Below, piece by piece: positions 1 to 13,099 of a stretch of 64,000 nt of DNA (position 1 is the stretch's first letter; the number at the start of each line of letters is the position of its first letter). The DNA lies in assembly GCA_016271365.2 (NCBI GenBank), contig CM057456.1:666645501-666709500 (forward strand), in the 5' to 3' direction. The stretch comes from Neoceratodus forsteri. Taxonomy: Eukaryota; Chordata; Ceratodontiformes; Ceratodontidae. The position numbers were made by a program, and so were the translations under genes. The notes below the pieces were generated by a model. That model ran no database searches. It had not been told where the DNA came from and saw only the letters and a program-made list of their open reading frames with translations.

Positions 1-1300
1 CCAGCAAATGATATATTCAGAGGGAGGCTGTGACGTCCTGTGACTATTTCCCCCTGACTGTGTAAGCGGTGCCAACTACAGAACAGCAATGCACTGCAGG
101 CTGACCCACAGATACATTGCAGAATGTAAGTATGGACAGTGACTGCAGTCTTTTCACTGAAGGATTGCCACGTTGACTTAGCTACTTTTGCTGCCACTGA
201 CTGGCACCTATTGCGGCATAGGGCAGCAGAGGTTCATAAAACCCTGCACTTTGTGTTGCTAGCTAGCCAAAAGTCTCCTGTGTTTAATTCCTGTTGTGAC
301 CCCCCCCCCCGAGCAGACATAGGGCCTCCAATGGTGCTTGCACTTCCTGCAGTCCTACAGGTCCTAATGTCTTCACTGTGAAGCTGTAATGGTATTGCCC
401 TATTTCTGGGATACCATCATGAAGCTGTTATTCAGCAGACCTAGGCGCCACCTCATGTAGGTTGAAGTCGTACAGAATATACCTGCGTGTTGTCGTACAG
501 ACCTGACAAGGGGCTATGTCTGCTGGTGCAGTGAAAAACATCTGGTCAGGAAAGTGTATGCCCTACAATGATGCCACAGTTATTGAGCCATCTTCCCCAT
601 CCCCAATCCATGCCGGCTTTGTAATGTGGCAACTCCTCTATGTCTGGCTTCGATAAGCTGCATATATGTGTGGTTCAGGTGTAGAGCTGATGGATTAGAG
701 AGCCAGGCAACTTACATTTCACATACTGCAAGTGCAATACAATTATTGTACTGCTGGCAGTGGTCTAGTGGCTATGCTATTCCAAAAACAATAAAAAAAC
801 TTGATCTGCTTGTATGGCAGACTTGAGGGTGCATGTGCTGAAATGTTGCTGGTTTCTATGACCCTGTACACTGGTGACACGATCATGAAACGCTTCATGC
901 CATTATACAGCACACTTTCTCATGAATCCCACTAAATGGCTGCCTTGTGTCGCAGCAGATTTTAGTCCGGCATGAGTTTGACGTTACAGTGGTTTTCCGG
1001 ATTGGGAACTAAGGCACTGCAAATTGCCTAGCAAGATCACTACTGTATAGGCGCATGGTCTGTTTAACCAGCTTCATAGGATCATATTGGGAGGATGACA
1101 TATATGAAGACACGCACGCAGTGACAAAATGAAATGCCAAGCCTCAATTGGTAGGAGTGGCATATAACCATGTGCAGTGCTCATTATGACATACTGTACG
1201 GCATGCCCTAAATTGTGCCAGCTAATGCTATCTTGCTGTTGCATATAAAACCCATGGAAGCCATGCACATGTATGAATACAGCAGTATTTTCCAGCAGCT
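1..1300. repeat. Old 1.3-kb direct tandem duplication, copy 1
   Basis: This block is matched, with many substitutions and indels, by 1,301-2,590. Landmarks recur at an offset of about 1,290-1,303 bp: AGGATTGC near 163 and 1,452, ATGTCTGGCTTC near 640 and 1,944, and ACCCATGGAAGCCATGCA near 1,251 and 2,553. No reading frame is conserved between the copies, so it behaves as non-coding repeat. It is much more diverged than the 8.1-kb duplication further along. I recognise no transposon domain or terminal structure in it. Confidence 0.7.
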
Positions 1301-2590
1301 GATGTATTGACTGCCAGGGTGTACACGTCTGTGAGTATTTACCTCTGACTGCATTCCCGCCTCCTATACACAGCAGTAATGGAATGCAGCCTGGCCCATA
1401 TTTGCAGTGCAGAATCTAAGTATGAACACTGACTTCGTTGTGGTTACTAAAGGATTGCTAGATTGCATTAGCTGGTGTGGTCGCCTCTGAGTTTCCCATA
1501 TTAGGGCACAGAGCAGCAGAGGTTTGCACCACCCTGCAGTTTGTCTTGCTAAGTAGAGGCCTCCTGTCTTACACCCTCACCCATCAGCCCGAGCACACAT
1601 AGACCCCCCCCCGCCGAACAGATATAGCCGCTTTGAACGATGCTTGCAATCACTAGACTCTTACAGCAACTAATGTGTTTGGTGTAGACCTCTGATGTTA
1701 TTGCCCTATTTGTGGCACAGCAGCATGAACCTGTTATTCAGCAGACCTAGCTACCATCGCATCTACTTTGAGGTCATATACAATGCATCTGCGTTTTGTG
1801 CTGCACCACTCACAAGGCCCTATGTCTGCTCATGCAGTGAAAAACATCTGCAAAACAAAGTGTGTAGGCTTGTAGAATGCTATAGGTATTGAGCTGCCCC
1901 CCCCCCCCATCCATGCCTGCCGTCTAATGTGGGAAGCTCTCCATGTCTGGCTTCAATAATCTGTCTCCATCTGTCGTTCAAGTCTGCAACTCTTGGTCCA
2001 GAGGGTCAGGCAGCATAGATTACACCTAGTCCTACTGCAGTTCAATTATACTATTCCCGGGCAATGGCATGCTGGCAATGCTATTCAGAATAGAACAAAC
2101 AGCTTGCTCTGTTTGCATGCCAGAATTGATGCTGCATGTGCTGAAATGTTCCTCTTTTGTATAGCTCTGCACACTGCTGACAGTATCATGACAAGCTTCG
2201 TTTCGCTATACAACACACTTTCTGATGCCTCCCACTACATAGCTGCCTTGTTTTGCAGGACATTTTAGAGGACCATGCCTGTCAGTTTGCACTGCATTCC
2301 CCACTGGGAGCTAGGACAACATGAACTACCCAGCAAGATCTGTACTGTGCAGGTGCATAGGCTGTTTAGCCAGACTCATAGGATGATAGTCGACACGCAC
2401 CATATATGACAAGATGCAGACAGCAGCAACATGAAAGACCAAGGCTCCATTGGTAGCCCTCACACATAACAATGCCCAAGAGTCATTATGGCAAATGTTG
2501 TTGCCTGTCATGAAGTCTGACAGTCAGTCCTACAGCAGTGTTGCATATCAAACCCATGGAAGCCATGCAGTGTGTATACATGAGATATAC
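1301..2590. repeat. Old 1.3-kb direct tandem duplication, copy 2
   Basis: This is the second member of the 1.3-kb pair beginning at position 1. The order of matching landmarks is kept through the whole length, so this is a real tandem duplication and not a shared short repeat. A run of 12 or more C residues near 1,897 has a counterpart in the C10 run near 301, although these two runs are not at the same offset. No coding potential is shared with copy 1. Confidence 0.7.
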
Positions 2591-4958
2591 TAAGCTACTT
2601 CTATGGCATGTAGGTTTCCGTCATATAAGATTGAATGCAGCATATAATGGTACTGCAAGGCAGATACTTTGGGGTACTATATGATACAAAATAGGCAGGT
2701 ACCTGCGGAAACATTTGTGTTTCCCACATTTGTATGAACAAAACGGCTTGGCAAGCTTTACCTACCTGTCAATATAGTGTGACTGCATCAGAATAATTCA
2801 ACTGGATTTAGTAATAGTAATGCTGTTTAGCTGTTCCAAATGTTGCCATCAGTCTGTCACGTCATGTTTGGATATTATAGGATATGCCTCTGACTGTGAC
2901 GACGAGTACCCTTCATGTTACTGTACACATGTTCCCAGCAGTCCTTCCTAGCCATCTTCTGCATTGCTTATGCTGTTGTAAGCCGCAGTCAATTATTGGC
3001 CATCATATTGAAGCCCTTTCTTTTCTTTAACTGTTCCTGGTGGCCTGTATTTTGATGTTCAAGCAGACAGGTCATTTTACTGCCCTGTTTATGCAGTGCT
3101 GTTACCAGACATGATGCTAGCCATTTGACTTGTTTGTCTCAAACACAGCAGGTACCAACTGCACGCTAATTCAGTTTTACAGGCCACAACAACACATATT
3201 GCTTTCATCTGATGAGTATGTGGCTTTCTACATTTTATTGGCAGTAGACCTAGCATGTTATTGACCATAACAAGCTGAGGTGCCGGCCAGATCTTTGGCT
3301 GATAGTGCTTGCAAGCAATTCCCCATTTGTATTGCTGGGCTGCCATCTAGTGCTGTCAAGACGAATAGCTGTCGTATGCTATGGCAGCATTGATGTCCGC
3401 TGTGGCATGTCATTTTTATGCCAATAGAGATGTATTGCTACTGTACTCAATGGCGTGCATGGCTCAGAATAGTTACAGTAACGATTGCCACTTGCATGAA
3501 TGATACATTCTGTGGTATAGTACAGTGCATGTATAGTACCTATTATTATTTCGTAGGCTCTGTTACCCATATAGGTTTCCATGATATTTTGCAGTTCTTT
3601 CTAGTTAGCAGGCCTGCACACAGGCTGACTATGCTAGCCTGCCATCTATGCATTCATCAAGCCTTCGAAATACATGCAGGAGGCCCTGCCTTTTTTATTC
3701 CCTTGCTATTGCCATCAGCTTATGTGACTGCTGTGAACATCTTAATTACCTTACGACCCAGCACCCATTAAAGAAGAAGGAGAGCCAATGCTGCTGCCAC
3801 TCAGTCGATACTAATATAAGCAAAGACTGCCAAGGAGGCCTCGGTAGGAGACTGCTCGTCTGAGCAAATGCGAGGCGTGAGCGTCTGTTTCTTTCAAATG
3901 CTTTTAGCTTTATTGCCAGCAGTGAAAGGCATGCAGATAAGAAATTACTTTGAAGAACATGTATAAATAGCATGAGTGTCAGCAATCAGTTTCCATAGGT
4001 ATGTCATCCGATCGATTGCATTGCTTCCTAGCTGTTATCGTCAACATTTCTGTTCTCTGCTTGAATACAGGGACAAACGGCTGACGATTACTGTTGCTGA
4101 TACGTACAGACCCTTTCTTGTTTCACACAAAGTAAGCTTCTTGCTGGTTGTGGCCCTATAGCTCACAATCTTGAATGCAGTATCTCTACTTCCCTTTGCC
4201 GTTGTTTCCCCTTAGTCCATCAGTAATGTGTGACATGTTATGTTTTTGTTGCATAGTGTTATGCATGTATAGACCCTGAAAGCAGCCATCAGGTGTTGCT
4301 GACTGGATGGATGTGTTCAGGATAGTACCCTCCCTCCACCCCCAAACTAGTACATATGACAAAGAAACGTTGTTTGCCGGGAGTGCATGAATTCACCTGT
4401 CTCATATATCTACATAGCTGATTTGGTTATTAGTGTTTGCCTTTGAGGCAGTGTTCCCCCTTCAGTTTGGCTGTACATATCTGCTGTTGTCTGCCTGTAT
4501 TCACCTTGCAGCCTACAGCTTTGTTGCTTGCATGTTAACTACTCGCATAGCTGACGAAGTTGTAGCTGTGCATGCCTGCATATAGGTGTCTTGCTGTGCT
4601 CAATGATGACTTATTGGAAGCCATGATGTAAGCTGCCATTATAATTTTGCTGCCCTTATCATTTTGCAGGACAGTGTTGCTGTTTCTGCCATTGATTGTC
4701 CGTGCCTCCGTGTATGACCACATACAATGCACTCTGTGATTTGCTCTGCCTAATCTGCAATTCAGTTCCCTGGCAGGTAGGCATGCAGTGCTAATTACTG
4801 TGCTACCTCTGGCTGACTGCAGTATGCCGACTCATAATATGGCATCCCAGACTTGTCTTTTGCCAAACATTGGCTTTCCCGCATGCACTACTACTGTCCC
4901 ACACTGAAGAACTGCCTACCTTGTACATGTCATTACTCAATTTGACAATGCACATGCT
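2591..4958. other. Intergenic, no recognisable feature
   Basis: Short open frames occur on both strands, the longest about 117 codons, but none shows a known domain, and frames overlap each other on both strands as in random sequence. The base composition is rich in TGC and CATG words like the neighbouring repeats. I see no RNA gene, LTR or terminal inverted repeat. Confidence 0.6.
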
Positions 4959-5110
4959 GTACATATAGAAGCATGCACAATTATGACAGAAGGAGAGTAA
5001 GGCTGCAGAGTGCCTGGCCATGCTTTCTCCAGGGCCTTCTGATGGCCACCCCCCCAAGCAGTCCATCAGTCAGCTGCCAATTATTCTGCCAGGTCATGCC
5101 AAAGAAAGAC
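4959..5110. repeat. Direct repeat flanking the minisatellite, left copy
   Basis: About 150 bp here recurs at 5,799-5,950, offset 840 bp. Shared words include ACAATTATGACAG, AAGGCTGCAGA, TGCCTG and CCATGCTTTC in the same order. The two copies bracket the pyrimidine-rich minisatellite at 5,130-5,600, so the whole may be one larger tandem unit of about 840 bp with the minisatellite expanded in the first copy. Confidence 0.65.
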
Positions 5111-5129
5111 ACACTGATTCACACCTCCC

Positions 5130-5600
5130 TACCCGTCGCGGCACCCGCAGTGAAAGTAAACCCTCCCGCTCCTGCCCCCTGTCCACTCCGCGCCCTCCGT
5201 TCACCATCCCTGCACCTGGACTACAATTAAATCCTCCCACTCCCTACCACTGCATGCTGTCCACCACCCTCCCTCTACTCTGGTGCCCAAAGTACAAGCA
5301 AGTCGTCCGGCTCTGTTCCACTGCCTGCTGTCCGCCATACTCCCCTGTCCTGGCAAGAGGACAACTACAAGTGAGGCTTCCCATTCCCTCTCACTACTTG
5401 CTGTCCCCTTCCCCACTCCCCATCCCAGCAGCCAAAGTAAAACTCCACCCTCCCGCTCATTCCATTGCCTTCTGTCCACCCGGCTCCCTCCATTCCCCGT
5501 CTCAGTGGCCAGACTCAAAGTTCACCTTCCCACTGCCGGCCGGTGCCTGCAGTCCATCCTGCTTCCTCCATTCCCTGTCCCGGCACCCGCAGTAAAGCTA
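5130..5600. repeat. Pyrimidine-rich minisatellite, about 73-bp unit, six copies
   Basis: The word CTGTCC (or close variants) recurs with its surrounding context at 5,181, 5,259, 5,330, 5,403, 5,474 and 5,552, giving unit lengths of 71-78 bp. Each unit runs from an AAAGTAAA-like stretch through CTCCC-rich sequence to a GTCCAC or GTCCGCC block. Because the unit is strongly C/T-rich, several frames stay open on both strands (up to 191 codons). These are a by-product of composition and not evidence of a gene. Confidence 0.75.
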
Positions 5601-5798
5601 TAATTTGTACTATGTTTCCATCCTTACAAATGTTTGCCCCAAAACTTATCAATGTATGCTGTACTAAGTGGCCTGTACTTGACTGTAGCGTTCTGACATC
5701 ATGTCTTGCTAGACTTGCGAGCTGGAATACCAAACAGCCTACTACTACCACAAGGCAAGATACTGCTCACACTGCCATGTAATTAGTCTAATGATGCT

Positions 5799-5950
5799 GC
5801 ACATATAGCAGCATTCACAATTATGACAGGAGCAGACTAAGGCTGCAGAATGCCTGCCCATGCTTTCACCAGGGTCTTCGCATGATCGCCCCTTCCCTTC
5901 CCAGAGCCATTCGATCAGTGGCCTGCCACTTACTCTGCCAGACCATCTCC
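5799..5950. repeat. Direct repeat flanking the minisatellite, right copy
   Basis: This matches 4,959-5,110 at an offset of 840 bp with the same word order. It lacks the expanded minisatellite downstream, which suggests the 73-bp units expanded after the duplication of this segment, or that they were lost from this copy. Confidence 0.65.
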
Positions 5951-8900
5951 AACCAAACAGAAACTAGTTCAGTCTTGTGCCATATATACTGGCTGCCAGT
6001 GATTGCAGCTGTCATGCCTGCCATTTGCCTTCCACTTGTCATGACTCCTGAGGCAGCAGTTTACCTGCGACTGCAGCACTGCGGGCATGAAATGCCAACT
6101 ACTGATACACTCGACAACTCACAGCAACTAGCAGTCATTCCACAATCCAGGAGAACCATGATGTTTCCCGTGTTCACTCACCTGCCATGTCTACTGCGTT
6201 GAACTGAATGCCAGACCTACAAAGCCATCCCCTCCCGCCCGACCCCGTCCCCCAGCAATACATGCATCTCCTCTATCCTACCACTACTGTATGCCCTAGC
6301 ACAATCCAAGTGCGTTCCATATGGTGCCACATTAGGATTCCAGAGAATGTTTCAGCTTGCTAAGTCTCTGTCCTCGCAACCCAACTGATATCTTGATATG
6401 ACAGCCTGCAACTCAGTGCCATGCCGCTACTTCAATGCCAGACAATAGTGCTTGTGGACATCTGGTTCCCTTCGAATGGTAGCACCATGGCCGACATTAT
6501 GTTGCCTCTGATACAGGCACCCAGAGTAGGAAGCATACATGCCAACAGTAGGTGGAGTCATTATGGAGTGCAGACCGCTGTAGCGACCCCCCACCCTTCA
6601 AACACACAGATACAGAAGCATATATTTACACACATAGCTACATGTCTATAACTTTATTTGCAGTCATTCTGAATGTTTGCAAGATGTCAGTAGCTATGGC
6701 AACTGTGCATAGCTACCTGTTGTCTGTTCCTATGTGCCACTGGTGTCTTCAAAAACAAGAATGTAGAATTGTAGCAGGCAGAGCAAAGCAGAATTCCGTT
6801 GTTGTCATTGCTATCTTGCCAGTCATTCAGTTCTTACATGTACATGCAGCACACTCTATGTGCCCTCAATGAGCTGTCAGTGACTGATGCAGTCTTACTG
6901 TCTTTCTAGTGTCAACAAGTACGCATCGCCTAAATACTATTGAGCATGCTTTTGAGAAGAATGCTTTGTCATTTCAGGAATTCAACGGCAGATCTAGACA
7001 TTGACAGGTCTGGTGCTGAAACCCCCTGCTGCTGCATTGGCTGTATACAAAGTTGTTATGCAGGCGGTCATACCACTTTGAATGTTAACAGGTTGTCAGG
7101 CAGAACCATCACGAGGGATGTAACAGTAGCACACATCACAGAAAAATGGCAACTAACATTCATGTTGACTTGAAGGTTTGTATTTGCGATGGTCTGCCGT
7201 ACTTCAGTGTAGCATACTATTGCGTCACCTTGCCAACGTAATACTCATGATGAAATACTTCACTGGTTGTCCTGCTACCGAGGCTGCGTGCCACCCAAAT
7301 TCCTGCTGAACCTGAAGGCTAGGCTTCGATCGCATAGTATGCTGTCTGACCATTATTCGGCAAGTCTGAAACGCTAGCCTTTGACCGCAACCTATGGTGT
7401 CTGAAAACTATTGGGCAAGTCTCAGTGGTCTGAGGTACTCGGCCTGCAAGCAATTTTCTGGCCTCTGCTACTGCTTCACATATGCTGTAAGCTCATGCCC
7501 TGCTACTACATATGTAGGCAGGTAGACTGAGGAATTATAGATACCTGCATTCCGATCATAATGATGGCCTGTCTACTAATCCCATTTATGACATGGCTGT
7601 TAATCCATGCAGCTTACTTTACAGTTTGGGCAGAGAAGAATGCATCACACAGTAATCGTCACTATTGCTTTCAATTATACAAGCTGGATATGTCACCATA
7701 TCATAATTCAGTGGTACTTGTATACATTCTAGTTCTTTCTGAATTTTCCAGCAAGTCTGTTTGTTAGTGTGTATGGGAGGCTATATTAGCATGTGGACAT
7801 CTGCGCCCCTAGAAATCCAGTCTGTATTGTACCACTACATTACCATACTGATGCTCTAAGCCCATAGCAATAGTTTTGTCATTACTTACTCCTACAAGAC
7901 AGTCATACGAAGCTTTTCTTAGATTCAATCATTCGACATCATGCCGGCTTGTCACTCCTGCGTCACAGGCGTGCCAGTTTGCCTTCCTATTTGTGATAAT
8001 AATACTCTATATTGCATTCTACGTTTGCAGTGCCCTTCACTACCCTTTTCCACATGCTGCCTGCTGTTACACACATTTATCTCCCTTCCTCCTTGCATCA
8101 GTTTGCTTCCTGTGCATTTACCATGCTTTGCCATCAAGTATGCAGTCAGAATTGGATTGACAGTTGACACTAAACCATATGTGACTAACCTAGCTACCAG
8201 AGTATTCCGCTACTGCCACCTGTTTGCATCAACTATGTACATCTATTATAACTTGATATGCAGCCTGTGCTTCATATATCTGTATATGGACTGCCTCTGT
8301 CAATAGTGCCACTACAGCTCACAAAGTCAGATGTCAACAGAAGCTGCACTCGGTGGGTTACTGTTTGAATGCTGATTTCCCAGCTGAATGACAAATGTGG
8401 CTGACTTTCAATATGCCCCCTTTCCAAAGCATACATGTATGCATTCCAGGCATTCTGCCAATAATTTGACATGCCATCATATGAGGCACCCAATCTGCAC
8501 ATGCCCTGCAATTTACAACTACTGCCTCCTTATAAATAAACAGCCGTTATCTTCAAGAGTAATGCTCAGCCAGTAATCGTCCCTAAGCGATTGCTCATTC
8601 TGTCACTGAGTGCAATATGTACAAATGTACCCCATGGAAGGTCACATAGCAGCCTGTCTCCTAACAACTCACACATTATATTACATGCGATTGCTTCCTC
8701 AAAAGTAATGCAATACAGGTACCGGAAGGTATGAAGTGCTGGTGATATCCCATCATTACATGCCCAGTACACAGTTGGCGGTACTCTGCCCTTCATTCAT
8801 CTCCCCGATTTGTATGTCGGTCTTTGCCACTGTGCTTATGCCTTCCCTCTCTGCCTCTGATCATTTCTCAGATATGTCTGCATTGTGATACCAGGGCTAT

Positions 8901-10079
8901 GATACCACGAACAACTCCTATATGTAATCTGCCACTGCCACTGCCACTGCCCCCGACCTCCCACCACCTCGCCTCCTCGCCCAATTTCTGCAAATATCAA
9001 GCTGAACTATTGTCTTACTTGTCTTGCCTGATTATGGCTGCTGATACAGGGCATCCATGCTTATTTATTCCTCCAGCAGTAACTTTGAGTCTTATGTATT
9101 GTCCCCAGGTGCTGCAAAATGTTTGGCAGCCTCCGGTGGGTGTTGCTTGCCTTACACTGGTGCCTTGGTGCACCTCTCTGCCTGTTATGCTTCTACTAGT
9201 CAACCACACTGTAACATATAAGCTGCCCTGCACAATGGTGTTCCTGTCCTCTCCCATCGGCTGCACCTTCCAGTCATGCTGTCTTTGCCCACACTGCCCG
9301 GTGGTCTATGCAGACGTTTCATCTGCTAACCCAGTCTGCTTTTAAAGTGCCAGATCATGCATCTAGCCAATTCATGCAGGCACGTCCTATGACCGACACA
9401 GTGTTTCCCACAGGCGATGCAGTAAAATCCACATGTCATTCATCTTTGCCACACGTCTCCTGCTTCACTTTACCAACAGCAGCAAATAACATCTGCAGTT
9501 GAAATTACTGACTGTAATATAGCTTTCCCCCTATGTTCGCCCTCCTACCCAGACCTATAAGTTAACAAGTTATTCGCCCTGTGTAATTTCCCTGACGTGC
9601 TGCTTCCTATAGCTTTCTGTTTGAATTGCCGACAGTTGTCAAGCCCTCAGTATTGCAATGCTTAGTATACCAACAACAAGACTGGCCACTATGAAGACGT
9701 GCATCCTAATCTAAGCACTCTGCATGTATATGACAGCTTGCATGCCTATCTACTTGATGCCTGTCTAGTTACACTGTCCAGCATACCATGATGCCTGCAG
9801 ATTGCCACTCCTGCTGCTACTAATCTATAGCAATTAAGCAGGCGGCAGTTGCAACTAACATTATGTACATACACTGCCACAGTATGGAACAACACAATGC
9901 ATTGTCTCACCCGCAGATATATGTCTGTAGTACTGGGGATGCCAAAGGCTGCCTGGTCTCCTCTGCCGCTATATTTCTGTACTTTTCTGTTTATTACCTG
10001 TTATTTCACATTACCCTCATTAGTATTGACGACCGGTCATTGTGCATTCACATATATAGCATGCATTTTCATAGCAAGG
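5951..10079. other. Intergenic, no recognisable gene
   Basis: I find no conserved protein frame. A short CCACTG-type microsatellite lies at about 8,930-8,955. The open frame at 8,824-9,345 (173 codons) has no recognisable motif and sits in pyrimidine-rich sequence. The rest is TGC-rich sequence like the flanks. Confidence 0.55.
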
Positions 10080-10660
10080 CATGGCAATAAGGATTGTTTT
10101 TCATGCCTTACATATTGCCACAGTAATATGCCCTGCTGTTTACTGATGTCACACTTATCGTGCCTTTGCCTCCTTATGATCTCAATAGAATGGCAGACTA
10201 CTGTGCTTCCAAACCATGTGGAGTGCTTAAGAAATTATTGCACCTTTGTGTCACCATCCATGAACCTTGTACAGAATGCCAAAATCTTACTAATTCACTG
10301 TCTGCTGGTTCCTTTGTCTGCTTCATTTGTTTTTCATTCATATGTCACTGTCAATTACTTTCTCAGTGTTCCTGCCTTCAGCTTTTTATTATCTTCATGT
10401 ACTGGCAGAGTGCTGTGCCTCAACACATGCTAAGTATATTACAGTTCATTCTACAGCTGTGTCATCATGTAAGAGTGCCAAAACCAAACTCTTTCTAATT
10501 CAGTACATCCTGATTTGTTTTGTGTACTTCATATATTTTGCATTCATATTTCAATGGTAATACATTTCAAGTTATTTCAGACACTGCCTTTTTATGCCTG
10601 GCTTACTGTTAATGCACATTGCATGCCTACATTGTGCCTAGTTCAGAAGAGTTTACTAGC
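10080..10660. repeat. Tandem array, about 200-bp unit, roughly three diverged copies
   Basis: TGGCAGA followed by CTGTGC recurs at 10,191 and 10,402, TGCCAAAA followed by CTAATTCA recurs near 10,278 and 10,475, and CTTCAT followed by CATTCATAT recurs near 10,321 and 10,517. The spacing is 195-211 bp. The last unit merges with sequence that matches 16,960-17,230, so the array was partly caught up in the older duplication described there. Confidence 0.55.
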
Positions 10661-11059
10661 TCATTCCTGTAACATACAAAGAAACATTACACACTGCAGC
10701 CAGTATTATAGTACCCCTTTGTATTTTGCACCCATGCCACTTTCATGATTCTGTACAGTGCCCATATCTTGTGCAGGACAACATACCTGTGTGCATGGAA
10801 ATCTGTTTATCGTGCTGTGCTGCCTTCCTTTCTTTTGCTTTATATTCCTGGATCTACTAATAAAAAACAAGAAAAGGAATGCAGTAAACAGCATATGCTT
10901 GCTGTCAGTGCAGCAACTTTATTTTCCATTTTTTATATTCATACATCGAGCAATCAAATCAAAACAAACAGATGAATATTGCAAGCGAAACTGATGTTCA
11001 TCTACCCAGATATGTTCACCTGCATAATGCATAGGTAGTAAACAACATAGCCCTCTCTG

Positions 11060-11530
11060 CAGCCACTTTGCTGGATGCCATCTAGAGTGCTGCATCAACT
11101 TCTGAAGACCTCATATGTGAAAGACCATACATAGAATAGAGGCACAGCACAGGAGGGCAACCACAATGGTACAAGGCCTGCAAGACAAACCATGCAAGCA
11201 GAAACTATAGGAGCTTCATATGTATCCCCGTGAAGACAGGAAGGACACAGAACATATGATAGAAACTTTCAAGTGGCTCAGTATGATCAACACACTTCAA
11301 GAGTGTAGCATCTCTTAGGAAAAGACATGTGAAACAACAGGAAGACATAATATGATGATAGATATGGGCAGTTTACAGCACTAGAAAGAAGTATATTTTG
11401 ACAGACAGGTTGCTGGATGCATGGAACAGCCTTCCTCAGGAGCTTGTGGACCCTAGACCTCTGGAATATTTGAACAATGCATCAGGCAGACATATGCCAA
11501 CCCTTCTAGAGGACAGCAAGGAATAAACTA
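11060..11530 (+). mobile_element. Highly diverged CR1-like 3' fragment (copy A, first)
   Basis: The order of words follows the 3' part of the better-preserved CR1 at 51,180-51,540: an AAAATGGTRCA-like block, CATATGTAT, CATGATAGAAAC followed by TTCAAGT, AGCATCT, an AGAAGTAT block, then GGATGCATGGAACAGCC followed by a GGAG-TTGTGGA block. Frames are destroyed. The last block (about 11,418-11,450) is the most conserved. It is a dead, old insertion. Confidence 0.7.
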
Positions 11531-11929
11531 TTGGTAACCTAGCAACTGCAATGTATTCTGTGCATGGTGAAATGAGCAGACTACATAGAGCAAGCATTCC
11601 TGATCTGCTGTCAAAGTCACTGTTCCCATGTTGTCAGCTGTACTGTATGCAACTTCAGCCTAGACTACTGTGCAAGGAAGTCACTACATTTGTTATGCCT
11701 CTGTCTTACCCATGTTGTACCTGTTTACTGGACTGCATCCAATTTGAGATCACAATCAAAAGCAAGTCATTATAGCAGTGGAGCAATGCACGCCCCCTTC
11801 CACACTGCGCAAAAAATGTTTACCAGCCTGCAAGTTCCCTAAATGTATTGCATTTTATTGCTTACTTGTGCTACAATGCCAAGCACTCTAAAATCATGTA
11901 CCTAGAGCACAGAACCTGCAATGTTGACT

Positions 11930-12530
11930 ATAGCATATGAGGAGCTTCTGATACTCTCTCAGCATGAAAGCATCCTTCAAGCTATTATATCACAGGTCCT
12001 CAATTTGCCAGTGCACTGTAGTAAGGCTGTAGACAAGGCAAATTGGGATTGTGCAATGCAGAAGGAATGGCATTTCCAGTAGGATCAGGAAGCATGTTGT
12101 ACTGCCATTGCATCACTCCCTTGTATGCCCCCACCTGAGCTGCTGTGTGCAGATGTAGAATGCAGACTTCAGACACAACATACCATGCAGGTTTCCAAGA
12201 CAGCAACAATTGCAATTACTCAGGATTCCCACAGGAATCTGAACCTGGGCAGGCTGAAGAATTTCAACATATACACTCTGGAATACATGAGGACAACAGG
12301 TTACATGATGGAAACCTACAAACGACCTCACAGGGATACACAATGTAGACTTGGTCAGTTCCTTTCCAATAATGATGACCAGCCAAACCAAGACACATAG
12401 AATGAGGCAGAAGAGGCTGGAGCTGCAGGACATTACAGCATAGTTGTGAAAACATATTTCTTTGCAGACGAACTGGTAGATGTCTTCAACACAGTGCCAT
12501 GGCAACTGATCACAACTAACATGTTAGGAA
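11930..12530 (+). mobile_element. Highly diverged CR1-like fragment (copy A, second)
   Basis: The segment follows the CR1 RT C-terminal region and 3' end at 51,050-51,460: a CCAGTAGRA-CAGGAAG block at about 12,075, a TGTGTGCAG block at 12,143, a TTCCAAGACAGCAA block corresponding to GTCCAGAGGAGGG, and a TATTTCTTTGCAGA block near 12,455 matching the TTTTTCACAGAGA region. It is much decayed and non-coding. The same fragment recurs at 20,030-20,600. Confidence 0.6.
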
Positions 12531-12559
12531 CCATAATGCATGCATCAAATGCACATAAA

Positions 12560-13099
12560 ACTATACTACAGATGCATTAGTCAATGCTGACTGTTGTCAC
12601 ACTGCCATTAGCATTGGCAGTGACAAACCTAGACCTCTATAACAGAGGTGCCACTGAAATATTGAGGTTACCCCAGCACCATCCTCACGCTGTGGAGAAC
12701 AACAGGCGCTGCAGAGTGCCTTTCAGTCATCTGATAGAATACTCATGCCATTCTCCTTTGCTCCTCCCTGTACACAGTGACTACTGTCATGGTGTGCAGT
12801 GGCATCTTTGCACATTACACTCACCCTTCTCCATAAGGACATACAGTGATGTGGCTGCAGTATAAGACCGTGGGGTGAAGTTTGTGGCCCAACACTGCAA
12901 GCCACACCATGCTGCCTGTCACTGGCTGCACAGAAAGCATGAGGGCAGGGTGGAATGGCATCAGCATTACATGCAATGATGCCAACGCAGACTGCTGATG
13001 CTTGCCAGTCTGCATCAGAAGAACTGCCACAGTTGGCAGCATTAACACTGTAGCCATGTAATGGTACTTACACTAAATATGTTCAATATGCAGTGTTTG
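12560..13099. other. Unassigned sequence between CR1-like fragment and satellite array
   Basis: There is no protein domain or terminal structure that I can recognise. The stretch is duplicated in copy B at about 20,650-21,180. Open frames on the minus strand (about 78 codons) change between the copies by indels, so coding is unlikely. Confidence 0.5.

Larger units (their letters stand above)
10500..12560. repeat. Older higher-order duplication (about 6.45-kb offset), left member
   Basis: From about 10,510 this stretch matches 16,960-19,050 in the same order. The words GCATTCATATTTCAATG (10,539 and 16,986), ATGGAAATCTGTTT (10,796 and 17,240), CTTCATATGTATC (11,214 and 17,660) and TTCTGATACT (11,946 and 18,412) recur at offsets of about 6,440-6,490. 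Divergence is high. The later 8.1-kb duplication cuts through and copied part of this block. It contains the CR1-like fragments listed separately. Confidence 0.6.

Noticed and set aside
5020..5595. 191-codon forward frame plus overlapping frames on both strands
   Set aside because: It lies in a 73-bp C/T-rich minisatellite. Several frames are open because the unit lacks stop words. No motif and no conservation among units at protein level.
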